Assembly: GCF_951230135.1 (NCBI RefSeq)
Contig: NZ_CATNVC010000009.1
Coordinates: 41,665-105,664 of the forward strand
Direction of reading: 5' to 3'
DNA length: 64,000 bases
Origin: Butyricicoccus sp. Marseille-Q5471
Lineage (GTDB): Bacteria > Bacillota > Clostridia > Oscillospirales > Butyricicoccaceae
Positions 1-8,024 of this stretch are shown here, in pieces. Numbering within the stretch: the stretch's first letter is position 1; each line of letters starts with the position of its first letter. Under the pieces are notes generated by a model. That model made no database searches. It saw only the letters and a program-made list of their open reading frames with translations, and was not told where the DNA came from. The position numbers were made by a program, and so were the translations under genes.

Positions 1-100
1 CGTATTCCTCATGAAATGCTTCCGCTAAAACAGCACGATTAAGCTCCACATCGTCAACGATGAGGAGCTTTTTCCTTTGTTCTGTGTGCAATTCAGTCAT
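1..100 (-). CDS. Response regulator receiver domain, N-terminal part (partial)
   Basis: The frame is open to the window edge and starts at ATG (98-100). The first residues read MTELHTEQRKKLLIVDDVE, then LNRAVLAEAF. The LLIVDDVELNR stretch is the beta1/acidic-pair segment of CheY-like receiver domains, where DD binds Mg2+. Only about 33 residues are visible, so the phosphorylated Asp and any output domain lie outside. The start codon overlaps the stop of the HPt gene by one base (TGATG), so the two are translationally coupled. This suggests a phosphorelay, and an upstream or downstream sensor kinase may lie beyond the edge. Confidence 0.8.
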   Translation of the reverse strand, partial: MTELHTEQRKKLLIVDDVELNRAVLAEAFHEEY

Positions 101-450
101 CATGCATTTAACTCGCTGATGACAGTGACCGCATCCCGATAGGCGTGGGTCAACTCGGAATAAATAGCGGAGAAATCCTGACCGCCGGCGCGCACGGTGC
201 ATACCAATGCGTCGCATGCACGATAAAGGCGGTCGAGACCCAGGTTGCCGGACACGCCTTTCAGCGTGTGCGCAGCGTTTTCAATCTCGAATCGGTTGTT
301 GCGTTCCATTCCGATGCAAAGGGCATTGTAGCTTGTATCCTGCGGGAATTTTAGTAGAAATCGCTCGTAAAGACCCAAGTTGTTAGAAAAAATAAGTCTA
401 ACCTGATCTTCGCTAATTGAAAGCCGCTGCATGGCTTCGTTCAAATTCAA
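100..450 (-). CDS. HPt (histidine phosphotransfer) domain protein
   Basis: This is a 116-residue all-helical protein with the HPt signature AAHTLKGVSGNLG. His61 is the predicted phosphoacceptor, and the following Lys and Gly are those conserved in stand-alone HPt proteins. The start is TTG at 450, eight bases after a strong AGGAGG; the next in-frame ATG is residue 7 and has no ribosome site. It is co-transcribed with the receiver-domain gene that overlaps its stop, so it probably shuttles phosphate between a hybrid kinase and that regulator. No kinase is visible here. Confidence 0.85.
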   Translation of the reverse strand: MNLNEAMQRLSISEDQVRLIFSNNLGLYERFLLKFPQDTSYNALCIGMERNNRFEIENAAHTLKGVSGNLGLDRLYRACDALVCTVRAGGQDFSAIYSELTHAYRDAVTVISELNA

Positions 451-478
451 CGCGCTTTCCTCCTTGCATATTTATCTA

Positions 479-505
479 CGACATGGTATTTATCTTACCA
501 TGTCG
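479..505. promoter_or_regulatory. 10-bp-arm inverted repeat, candidate operator
   Basis: CGACATGGTA (479-488) and TACCATGTCG (496-505) are perfect inverted arms around a 7-base centre. The repeat covers the predicted -10 element of the HPt/response regulator promoter. A T-run precedes rather than follows the hairpin on the minus strand, so it is less likely to be a terminator of the gene at 553. An operator read by the neighbouring regulator is an inference. Confidence 0.5.
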
Positions 506-520
506 AAAACAAAAAAACAA
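492..520 (-). promoter_or_regulatory. Sigma-A-type promoter for HPt/response regulator
   Basis: On the minus strand TTGTTT (515-520), a 17-base spacer and TAAGAT (492-497) preceded by TGG. It sits about 40 bases upstream of the HPt TTG start and overlaps the inverted repeat at 479-505. Confidence 0.5.
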
Positions 521-552
521 TGGAGAATTTGATCGAATACACGAATGGTACG

Positions 553-1956
553 CTATTGATTCCGGACACCGGGACGGAATATTTTTTTGCAGAGCAATTT
601 GCCGTTAAAGGGAATCAGCGGATACAGGTAACTTTGCCCGGAGAAGGTTTTGCTGGTGAGCAAAATGATGAAAATGACGAGCAGACCAAGTGCGAATCCC
701 CATACGTTTAGGGTTGCCGTTAGAATAAGCAAACCGATGCGCATGAACTTCATTGCATAACCCAAATCAAAGGACGGCTGATTGAAACCACCCAGTGCGA
801 CAAAGGCCATATAGAGCATAGATTCGGCAGAGAACCAACCTGATTTAACCGCAAAATCACCAACCACAATACCGGCGATAACAGACAGCGAGGTCGTCAG
901 CATCGAAGGAGTATTAAGCGTGGCAAGCTTGAGGCCGTCGATGCCGATTTCCAGAATCAGCAGCTGCCAGAAAATCGGGACAGTGGGCGCGTCAGCGGGC
1001 AGAAGGAAGGTCAGTGCGGGTGGCAGCCACTGCGGATTTTGGTTCAGCAGCAGCCAGACCGGTGTAACAAGTAGCATGAAAATCAGCACCAACATGCGGA
1101 CAAGGCGCAGATACGTGCCAATCATCGGAGGAAAATAGTAGTCGTTGGCTTCCTCCATTACATCGAAAAGAGAGGTTGGGAGCGTCATTGCAGCAGGGGA
1201 GTTGTCCACGAGCAGCACAATGTCCCCCTCAAGCACCTGCGCGGCAGCAGCGTCCGGGCGCTCGGTGTATTTGAAACGGGGAAAGGGGTTATACCATTTG
1301 TGCGGCAGCAGCAGCTCTGCAAGGCTCTCGCTGTTCATCGTCAGCGCGTCTACGTTGGCATTGGTAACCTGATTGCGCAGTTTGGTGAGCAACGCGTTGT
1401 CGACTCTGTCCTCCATATAGCACAGCACCAAATCGGTTTTGCTGGCAGTGCCCACGGTGAAGGACTCCATGCGCAAATGCGGCGAACGGATTCGGCGGCG
1501 AATCAGTGCACAGTTGAGCACCATGGTTTCTACAAAACCGTCGTGCGAGCCGCGAAACACCTTGTCTTTTTCTGGCTCTGCCGTGTCTCGTTGCGGATAG
1601 GTGCGAATGTCGAGCAGCACATAGGCGTCAAAGCCTTCAATCAAAAGCGCAGTCTGACCGGAAAGCACAGCGGTTACAACCTTGTCCAAATCGGTTTCTG
1701 AGTCGGCTTCGCAATATGGTACGGCGCGGTCTAAAAAGGCTTTGGCGCTTTTCATCGCAGGGTCATCGGTTTTGATGGAGTAGAAAAACTCCATAATCTT
1801 CTCAAACAGCTCATCCTTGACAAATCCGTCAATCAGCACGAACATCGCTCGCTTGTCAGCGATGAGCACCGGACGCTCTAGCAGGTCGAAACTTTTGCTG
1901 GGTGCGAGCTTCTGTCGCAGGGCCTGCAGGCGTGCATCATAATCAGTCATCGGCAT
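553..1956 (-). CDS. Spore germination protein, SpoVAF/GerA family
   Basis: This is a 467-residue membrane protein. The soluble N-terminal half (about 1-280) contains KSFDLLERPVLIADKRAMF and DGFVKDELFEKIM, a pattern typical of SpoVAF. The C-terminal half has about five to six membrane segments (from LVRMLVLIFMLLVTPVWLLL onward). GerA-type A subunits work in the spore inner membrane during germination, and SpoVAF is the paralogue linked to the SpoVA channel. The start is ATG at 1956, with GAAAGGA a few bases upstream; an upstream TTG is in frame but has no site. It stands alone, away from the gerA operon at 12.4-15.3 kb, which also favours SpoVAF. A sigma-G-like promoter precedes it. Confidence 0.85.
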   Translation of the reverse strand: MPMTDYDARLQALRQKLAPSKSFDLLERPVLIADKRAMFVLIDGFVKDELFEKIMEFFYSIKTDDPAMKSAKAFLDRAVPYCEADSETDLDKVVTAVLSGQTALLIEGFDAYVLLDIRTYPQRDTAEPEKDKVFRGSHDGFVETMVLNCALIRRRIRSPHLRMESFTVGTASKTDLVLCYMEDRVDNALLTKLRNQVTNANVDALTMNSESLAELLLPHKWYNPFPRFKYTERPDAAAAQVLEGDIVLLVDNSPAAMTLPTSLFDVMEEANDYYFPPMIGTYLRLVRMLVLIFMLLVTPVWLLLNQNPQWLPPALTFLLPADAPTVPIFWQLLILEIGIDGLKLATLNTPSMLTTSLSVIAGIVVGDFAVKSGWFSAESMLYMAFVALGGFNQPSFDLGYAMKFMRIGLLILTATLNVWGFALGLLVIFIILLTSKTFSGQSYLYPLIPFNGKLLCKKIFRPGVRNQ

Positions 1957-1980
1957 TCGATCCTTTCTGGTTTTTAACAA

Positions 1981-2010
1981 TAGTTTGCGCGGAGAACTGC
2001 CAAACTATTT
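1981..2010 (-). promoter_or_regulatory. Sigma-G-like promoter for the SpoVAF/GerA gene
   Basis: On the minus strand AAATA (2006-2010), an 18-base spacer and CAAACTA (1981-1987). The published Bacillus sigma-G consensus is roughly GHATR, 17-18 bases, CATNHTA. The -10 is identical to that in front of gpr (17385-17391). Confidence 0.45.
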
Positions 2011-2024
2011 AGCTGCATCTAAAT

Positions 2025-2053
2025 TTGACGAAAGCCGGGAAATCATGTATAAT
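2025..2053 (+). promoter_or_regulatory. Sigma-A promoter of the topoisomerase operon
   Basis: TTGACG (2025-2030), exactly 17 bases, TATAAT (2048-2053). Transcription should begin near 2060. The leader contains a perfect CCTCCG/CGGAGG hairpin (2067-2082). Confidence 0.8.
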
Positions 2054-2111
2054 AATTCAGTTATGACCTCCGTTTCCGGAGGATTTAAGGGTACGGGAGT
2101 GCATAAGAACC

Positions 2112-4106
2112 ATGAGTAAAGCAAAACAAAGCTACGGCAATGAGAGTATATCCTCGCTCAAGGGCGCTGACCGCGTCCGAAAGCGTCCGGGCGTTATCTT
2201 TGGCTCGGACGGGCTTGAGGGCTGCGAGCACGCCGTTTTTGAGATTCTGTCCAACTCAATCGACGAAGCGCGTGAGGGTTACGGCAATGAAATTCAGGTC
2301 ACGCGGTACGAGGATGGCTCGATTGAGGTTGAGGACCACGGACGCGGCATCCCGGTGGAATGGAATGCGAACGAAAACCGCTATAACTGGGAATTGGTGT
2401 TCTGCGAGTTGTACGCCGGTGGCAAATACCAGAACGATTCGGGTGAAAACTATGAGTTTTCGCTGGGCTTGAACGGTCTGGGTACCTGTGCCACACAGTA
2501 TTCATCCGAATACATGGATGTAACGGTGCTGCGTGACGGCTGTGAATATGCGCTGCATTTTGAAAAAGGTGAAAACAAAACCGGAAATCGGGAAGGGTTT
2601 GTAAAAAAAGAAACCAATACCAAGAAAACCGGTACTAAAATTCGTTGGAAACCTGATTTGGAAGTCTTTACCGATATTCGCATCCCCGCGGCGTACTATC
2701 TTGATACGCTCAAGCGGCAGGCGGTGGTGAATAATAAGCTGCGCTTTGTGCTGCGGGATCAGCAGGGCAGCAAGTTTGAGACAACCGAATTTTGTTACGA
2801 CAACGGCATTGTGGATTACGTGACCGAGCTTTCGGGTGACGCACCGCTGACCTCGGTACAGTTTTTGGAGGGGGAACGCCGCGGCCGCGACCGGGCAGAT
2901 AAGCCGGAATACAAGGTCAAGCTATCGTGTGCATTCTGCTTTTCCAACACGGTGTCGCAGATTGAGTACTATCACAACTCTTCATGGCTGGAGCATGGCG
3001 GCGCGCCTGATAAGGCAGTCCGATCGGCCTTCGTTTCGGCGATTGACGCGTATATCAAACAGATTGGAAAGTACACCAAATCTGAGAGCAAAATTTCCTT
3101 TCAGGATATTTGGGACAGCCTTGTGCTGGTGACCAACTGCTTCTCAACCCAGACCTCGTATGAGAATCAGACCAAAAAGGCCATCACCAATAAATTCATT
3201 CAGGAAGCGATGACCGAGTTTCTCAAGCAGGGGCTGGAGATTTACTTTTTGGAGAATAAGGCTGAGGCAGATAGAATCGCCGAGCAGATACTCATCAACA
3301 AGCGTTCGCGTGAGCAGGCGGAAAAGGCGCGGCTTAACATTAAAAAGAAGCTGTCCGGCAATATCGACGTTGCAAACCGTGTGCAGAAATTTGTTGACTG
3401 CCGCACCAAGGATGTGACGCGCCGCGAACTGTACATCGTGGAGGGTGATTCGGCACTTGGCTCAGTCAAGCAGGGACGGGACAGTGAATTCCAGGCCATT
3501 ATGCCTGTGCGCGGTAAAATTTTAAACTGTCTCAAGGCGGATTATGATAAGATTTTCAAAAACGACATCATCACCGACTTGCTCAAGGTGCTGGGCTGCG
3601 GCGTTGAGGTGCGCAACAAGGCCTCGAAGGATTTGTCTGCCTTTGATTTGGACGCGCTGCGCTGGCACAAGGTCGTTATCTGCACCGATGCCGACGTGGA
3701 CGGCTTCCAGATTCGCACCCTGATTCTGACGATGCTTTACCGGCTCACGCCGACACTGATTGAAAAGGGTTTCGTCTACATCGCGGAGTCGCCGCTGTAC
3801 GAAATCGAATACAGAGGGAAGAGCTATTTCGCGTTTGACGAAGTAGAAAAGGCGGCAATTCTCAAAAAGTTTGAGGGAAAAAAGCTGCTGATTCAGCGCT
3901 CAAAGGGTCTTGGTGAAAATGAGGCGGACATGATGTGGGAGACAACGATGAACCCCGAAAGCCGCCGCTTAATTCGTGTCTGCCCCGAAGAGGCGCAGGC
4001 GACGAGCGATATGTTTGACCTGCTGCTGGGCGATAATCTCGCAGGCCGCAAGGAGTATATTGCGGAAAATGGCCATGAATATCTTGATCTGGCCGATATT
4101 AGCTAA
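2112..4106 (+). CDS. Type IIA DNA topoisomerase, B subunit (ParE/GyrB-like)
   Basis: This 664-residue ATPase and TOPRIM subunit of a topoisomerase IV-like enzyme decatenates or relaxes DNA together with the ParC-like product of the next gene. The GHKL ATPase domain shows ILSNSIDEA, EDHGRGIPV and LNGLG. The TOPRIM domain shows VEGDSALGSVKQGRDSEF, RGKILN and TDADVDGFQIRTLILT. It ends with SKGLGENEADMMWETTMNP and LLGDN, as in the family. Motifs such as EGDSALG instead of EGDSAGG and DGFQI instead of DGAHI set it apart from housekeeping GyrB/ParE, so it looks like a divergent paralogue found in Clostridia. The Shine-Dalgarno sequence is weak (GGGAG 13 bases away). Confidence 0.88.
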   Translation: MSKAKQSYGNESISSLKGADRVRKRPGVIFGSDGLEGCEHAVFEILSNSIDEAREGYGNEIQVTRYEDGSIEVEDHGRGIPVEWNANENRYNWELVFCELYAGGKYQNDSGENYEFSLGLNGLGTCATQYSSEYMDVTVLRDGCEYALHFEKGENKTGNREGFVKKETNTKKTGTKIRWKPDLEVFTDIRIPAAYYLDTLKRQAVVNNKLRFVLRDQQGSKFETTEFCYDNGIVDYVTELSGDAPLTSVQFLEGERRGRDRADKPEYKVKLSCAFCFSNTVSQIEYYHNSSWLEHGGAPDKAVRSAFVSAIDAYIKQIGKYTKSESKISFQDIWDSLVLVTNCFSTQTSYENQTKKAITNKFIQEAMTEFLKQGLEIYFLENKAEADRIAEQILINKRSREQAEKARLNIKKKLSGNIDVANRVQKFVDCRTKDVTRRELYIVEGDSALGSVKQGRDSEFQAIMPVRGKILNCLKADYDKIFKNDIITDLLKVLGCGVEVRNKASKDLSAFDLDALRWHKVVICTDADVDGFQIRTLILTMLYRLTPTLIEKGFVYIAESPLYEIEYRGKSYFAFDEVEKAAILKKFEGKKLLIQRSKGLGENEADMMWETTMNPESRRLIRVCPEEAQATSDMFDLLLGDNLAGRKEYIAENGHEYLDLADIS

Positions 4107-4121
4107 TTTAAGGTGGATATA

Positions 4122-6329
4122 ATGGCAAAAAAACCAGATAAAAAAGTATATAAGGAGCATCCGTCAACCGACCAGCGCATTACGGATACGCTGCGCGAGA
4201 ATTACATGCCTTACGCAATGAGCGTCATTGTATCGCGTGCCATTCCGGAGATTGACGGATTTAAGCCCTCCCATCGCAAGCTGCTGTACACGATGTACAA
4301 GAAGGGTTTGCTGAACGGCAACCGCACCAAATCCGCCAACATCGTGGGTGAGACGATGAAGCTCAACCCTCACGGTGACGGTGCGATTTATGAAACCATG
4401 GTGCGCCTGACGCGCGGCAATGAAGCGCTGCTCGTGCCCTTCGTGGATTCGAAGGGCAACTTCGGCAAGGTATATTCACGTGATATGGCGTATGCCGCGT
4501 CACGATACACCGAGGCCAAGCTAGATGCGGTTTGTACCGAGCTGTTCCGCGATATCGACTGCGATGCGGTGGATTTTACCGACAACTACGATGGCTCGAT
4601 GAAGGAGCCGACCTTGCTGCCGACGACCTTCCCGAATATTCTTGTGTCGGCCAATACGGGTATTGCGGTCGGTATGGCGTCCAATTTCTGCGGTTTTAAC
4701 TTGGAAGAGGTTTGCCGCACAACAATTGCGTGCATCAAGGATGCCGACCATGACATTCTGTCTACGTTGCCCGCACCGGATTTTACAACCGGCGGCGAGC
4801 TGATTTATGACGAAGCCGAAATGCGTGCGATTTATGAATCCGGCCGTGGGTCATTCAAGGTGCGCTCCAAGTGGGAGTATCAGAAAAGGGAAAATCTGAT
4901 CGAAGTTACCGAGATTCCCTACACAACTACGATTGAGGCGATTATCGACAAGGTGGCCGAACTGGTCAAGTCCGGTAAGGTGCGGGAGATTTCCGACATT
5001 CGAGACGAGACCGACCTGTCGGGCCTTAAAATTGCAATTGACCTCAAGCGCGGCACCGATCCGGATAAGCTGATGACCAAGCTGATGAAGATGACGCCGC
5101 TGATGGACAGCTTTTCCTGCAACTTCAACGTGCTGATTGGCGGTTTGCCGCGCGTATTGGGCGTGCGTGAGCTGATTGACGAGTGGACAAGCTGGCGCAG
5201 CGAATGCGTTCGCCGCCGGGTTTCTTTCGATCTGGATAAGAAGCGGGACAAGCTGCATTTGCTGCACGGCCTGCAGAAAATCCTGCTCGATATTGACCGC
5301 GCGATTCAGATTATCCGCGATACGGAAGAGGATGCGGAGGTTATCCCGAATCTGATGATCGGCTTTGGCATTGATCAGATTCAGGCTGAATTCATCGCGG
5401 ACATCCGTCTGCGCAACATCAACAAGGAGTACATCCTCAAGCGCACGCAGGAAACGGCGGCTTTGGAGGAAGAAATCAAAAGGCTCGAAGAGATTCTGGG
5501 CAGCCGCACCAAAATCCGTGGCATCATCGTCAAGGAATTAGAGCAGATTATTAAAAAATATCCGGCGGCTCGCCGTACCACAATCGTCACCGCTGATGAG
5601 GTGCCTGTGTTCGACGAAACCGAGCATATTGAGGATAATCCGGTGCTCATTTTCCTGACGCGAGAGGGTTATTTTAAGAAGATTACCCCCCAGTCTTTCC
5701 GTATGGGCAGTGACCATAAGCTGAAAGAGGGCGATGAGATTGTCTGGGAAACGGAGACAACCAACAAAACTGAGATTATCTTTCTGACCAATCTGCAGCA
5801 GGCATATAAGGCACGTCTGTACGACTTTGAGGACTGTAAGGCGTCGTCGCTCGGCGATTATCTGGCATCCAAGCTGGGAATGGACGAGGGGGAGGTTCCG
5901 GTGTTTGCCTTCTTGCCCGGGGATTACAAGGGGACGCTGGTCGTCGTATTCCAAAACGGCAAGGCGGCGCATTATTCGATTGAGAGCTTTGAGACCAAGA
6001 CCAATCGCCGCCGCTTGACGGGTGCGTATTCGGATAAATCGCCCGCGGTTGCATTCTTCTATCCGGTTGACGAGAATACCGAACTGACGATGTTCTCTAC
6101 CGCAAATCGTGCGCTGACGTTCCGTGCCGGCATGCTGGATATCAAGGCCAGCCGCTCGACGCAGGGCGTGCAGACCATGGTGCTGCGCGGCAAGCATACC
6201 ATCACGCGCGCGGTTCGCATGGAGGACGCCCGACTGGCGGATAACGGCAGGTATCGCTGTCGTGCCATACCGTCCATCGGCGCACTGCTGACCGACGAGG
6301 ATTTGCCGGATAAGCAGCTGACACTGTAA
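4122..6329 (+). CDS. Type IIA DNA topoisomerase, A subunit (ParC/GyrA-like)
   Basis: 735 residues; breaks and rejoins DNA with the upstream B subunit. The winged-helix/tower core contains AIPEIDGFKPSHRKLLYTM and the catalytic tyrosine region AASRYTEAKLD, followed by a coiled-coil tower and a C-terminal beta region without a clear GyrA box. At the quinolone-pocket position the sequence is HGDGAIYE where GyrA/ParC normally have HGDSAxYD, so Ser is Gly and Asp is Glu. ATG 4122 is chosen over GTG 4113 because AAGGTGG (4110-4116) lies five bases before it. The gap to the B subunit is 15 bases, so this is one operon. Confidence 0.88.
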   Translation: MAKKPDKKVYKEHPSTDQRITDTLRENYMPYAMSVIVSRAIPEIDGFKPSHRKLLYTMYKKGLLNGNRTKSANIVGETMKLNPHGDGAIYETMVRLTRGNEALLVPFVDSKGNFGKVYSRDMAYAASRYTEAKLDAVCTELFRDIDCDAVDFTDNYDGSMKEPTLLPTTFPNILVSANTGIAVGMASNFCGFNLEEVCRTTIACIKDADHDILSTLPAPDFTTGGELIYDEAEMRAIYESGRGSFKVRSKWEYQKRENLIEVTEIPYTTTIEAIIDKVAELVKSGKVREISDIRDETDLSGLKIAIDLKRGTDPDKLMTKLMKMTPLMDSFSCNFNVLIGGLPRVLGVRELIDEWTSWRSECVRRRVSFDLDKKRDKLHLLHGLQKILLDIDRAIQIIRDTEEDAEVIPNLMIGFGIDQIQAEFIADIRLRNINKEYILKRTQETAALEEEIKRLEEILGSRTKIRGIIVKELEQIIKKYPAARRTTIVTADEVPVFDETEHIEDNPVLIFLTREGYFKKITPQSFRMGSDHKLKEGDEIVWETETTNKTEIIFLTNLQQAYKARLYDFEDCKASSLGDYLASKLGMDEGEVPVFAFLPGDYKGTLVVVFQNGKAAHYSIESFETKTNRRRLTGAYSDKSPAVAFFYPVDENTELTMFSTANRALTFRAGMLDIKASRSTQGVQTMVLRGKHTITRAVRMEDARLADNGRYRCRAIPSIGALLTDEDLPDKQLTL

Positions 6330-6340
6330 ATACAATAAGA

Positions 6341-6380
6341 AATCCCCGACTGGCATCACAGATGCCGTCGGGGATTTTTG
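6341..6380. terminator. Bidirectional terminator between parC-like gene and cysK
   Basis: The stem AATCCCCGAC...GTCGGGGATT with a small inner helix is followed by TTTTTG on the plus strand. It lies between convergent genes and can serve both. Confidence 0.85.
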
Positions 6381-6401
6381 TTATTCATTTATAGCGAAAC
6401 A

Positions 6402-7328
6402 TCAGCCAAACAGCGGGGTGGAAAAATACCGCTCCGCCGTATCCGGGAGCACGGTGACGACCGTCTTGCCGGGGCCGAGCTTTTTGGCAAGCGCGATGGC
6501 TGCCGCAACGTTGGTGCCGCTTGAAATACCGCACATCAGACCTTCCCGGCGGGCAAGATCCTTTGCAGTTTCAATGGCTTCATCATCGGTAACAATGTAA
6601 AGTTGATCGTATATATCGGTGTTCAGGTTTCTTGGAATCACACCGTCGCCAATGCCCATTTGCAGATGTGTTCCAATGGAACCACCGGAAAGGATTGCCG
6701 CATGCTCCGGCTCAACAGCCCAGATTTCCAGCTGGGGATTTTGCGCCTTGAGCACCTCGCCGATGCCGCTGATTGTACCGCCGGTACCGAACCCAGAGCA
6801 GTAGCCGTCAATCGGCGCGCCAACCTGCTCAAGTATTTCGGCGGCGGTATGGTGGCGGTGCACTGCGGGATTTGCGGGATTTTCAAACTGCTGGGGTACA
6901 TAAACGTTCGGATTCTTCTCGGCCATTTCCATTGCGGTGTGCAGGCATTCGTCGATGCAGTCGCCGATGTTGCCGGCATCGTGAATCAACACAACCTCCG
7001 CGCCGTAATGCGAAACCAATTTGCGACGTTCCTCCGAGACGGAGTCGGGCATGATGATGATGGTTTTATAACCTTTGACCGCGCCGCACAGCGCAAGACC
7101 GATGCCCTGATTGCCGCTGGTCGGCTCGACGATAATCGTATCAGGGCCGATGAGTCCTTTTCGCTCTGCATCCTCAATCATATTCAGTGCGGTGCGCGTC
7201 TTGATTGAGCCGCCGACATTCAGTCCCTCAAACTTGACCAGAATCTGCGCACAGTTTGCAGGTACCATTCGATTCAGGCGTACCATCGGCGTATGACCGA
7301 CGGCTTCCAGAATATTGCTGTACACCAT
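6402..7328 (-). CDS. cysK: Cysteine synthase (O-acetylserine sulfhydrylase)
   Basis: 308 residues, the normal CysK length. A PLP enzyme that makes L-cysteine from O-acetylserine and sulfide in the cytosol. The PLP lysine is Lys43 in GGSIKTRTA, the substrate loop is EPTSGNQGIG, and the phosphate-binding glycine loop is GFGTGGTISG. ISSGTN near the C-terminus is also conserved. GAGAGGAAG precedes the ATG. It is a single gene with its own promoter and a shared terminator. The SIKTR form, where classical CysK has SVKDR, is a common variant in Clostridia. Confidence 0.93.
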   Translation of the reverse strand: MVYSNILEAVGHTPMVRLNRMVPANCAQILVKFEGLNVGGSIKTRTALNMIEDAERKGLIGPDTIIVEPTSGNQGIGLALCGAVKGYKTIIIMPDSVSEERRKLVSHYGAEVVLIHDAGNIGDCIDECLHTAMEMAEKNPNVYVPQQFENPANPAVHRHHTAAEILEQVGAPIDGYCSGFGTGGTISGIGEVLKAQNPQLEIWAVEPEHAAILSGGSIGTHLQMGIGDGVIPRNLNTDIYDQLYIVTDDEAIETAKDLARREGLMCGISSGTNVAAAIALAKKLGPGKTVVTVLPDTAERYFSTPLFG

Positions 7329-7362
7329 TGAAAAATCTTCCTCTCAAACGTATCTGTCAAAC

Positions 7363-7371
7363 ATTATAGCA
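7363..7371 (-). promoter_or_regulatory. Extended -10 promoter of cysK
   Basis: On the minus strand TGCTATAAT, an extended -10, lies about 35 bases upstream of the cysK ATG. No good -35 hexamer is visible. A small inverted repeat, TGACC-6-GGTCA, lies further upstream near 7397-7413. Confidence 0.6.
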
Positions 7372-7460
7372 CAGTTATCTGCATAAGGATAGGTGAAAAT
7401 GACCAAACCCGGTCAATTTACCAAAGCATTCTGTCTTCTGACGAGAGGGGAGATAGCATC

Positions 7461-7955
7461 ATGCAGATTTACTATCAGCAGGCAAAGCGCGGCAACTATG
7501 GTGAGGCATCGCACGGCAAGGCGGACATTCAATATCTGGTCTTGCACGCACTGCCAAGCGGAGAAGACACCGCTGCGCAATACGCAAACCATATGGCGCA
7601 AGCAAGTATGCCGTCTTCAGTACATTATGCAGTGGATGAGGAACAGATTTGGCAGATGATTTCGGATGAGGATATAGCATGGCATTGCGGTACGCGCGGT
7701 GTGTACTATCATCCCTATTGCCGCAACGAGAACAGCCTTGGCATCGCGCTGTGCAGCCGCTTACGGAACGGACGGCGCAATTTTGCGGAAGAGGGCATCG
7801 CCCGTGCACTTGCGCTTACGCGTGCGCTGATGGTGCGCTACGCCATACCGCCGGAACGCGTGGTGCGGCACTATGATGTGACACACAAAACCTGTCCTGC
7901 GCCCTTTGTAGAGCGTGCGGCTGCATGGGATGTATTTAAAGCGCGCTTGCGGTAG
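7461..7955 (+). CDS. N-acetylmuramoyl-L-alanine amidase (Amidase_2/PGRP fold)
   Basis: 164 residues forming one amidase_2 domain, which cleaves the MurNAc-L-Ala bond in peptidoglycan. Zn ligands can be placed at His29 (YLVLH), His137 (RHYDVTHKTCPAPF) and Cys145. DEDIAWHCG and ENSLGIALC are family motifs also seen in phage-type endolysins. There is no signal peptide or binding module, so export would need another route, or the protein acts at lysis. AGGGGAG sits about 9 bases before the ATG. No other phage genes are nearby, so this is a domesticated or housekeeping copy. Confidence 0.85.
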   Translation: MQIYYQQAKRGNYGEASHGKADIQYLVLHALPSGEDTAAQYANHMAQASMPSSVHYAVDEEQIWQMISDEDIAWHCGTRGVYYHPYCRNENSLGIALCSRLRNGRRNFAEEGIARALALTRALMVRYAIPPERVVRHYDVTHKTCPAPFVERAAAWDVFKARLR

Positions 7956-7967
7956 ACGGCTTTTGTC

Positions 7968-7996
7968 TTGCATTTCCAGCAGGCGTGGGGTAGAAT
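7968..7996 (+). promoter_or_regulatory. Sigma-A promoter of the EamA transporter
   Basis: TTGCAT (7968-7973), 17 bases, TAGAAT (7991-7996). It starts 12 bases after the amidase stop and argues for the downstream start at 8025. Confidence 0.65.
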
Positions 7997-8024
7997 AAAA
8001 GAGTATCTGGGGGATGCAAAGAAT

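Noticed and set aside
5538..6359. Open frame of 273 codons antisense to the ParC-like gene
   Set aside because: No start signal, no recognisable domain and full overlap with a clear gene.
7461..7955. Prophage remnant suggested by the endolysin-like amidase
   Set aside because: No holin, structural or integrase genes nearby; neighbours are housekeeping genes with normal promoters.
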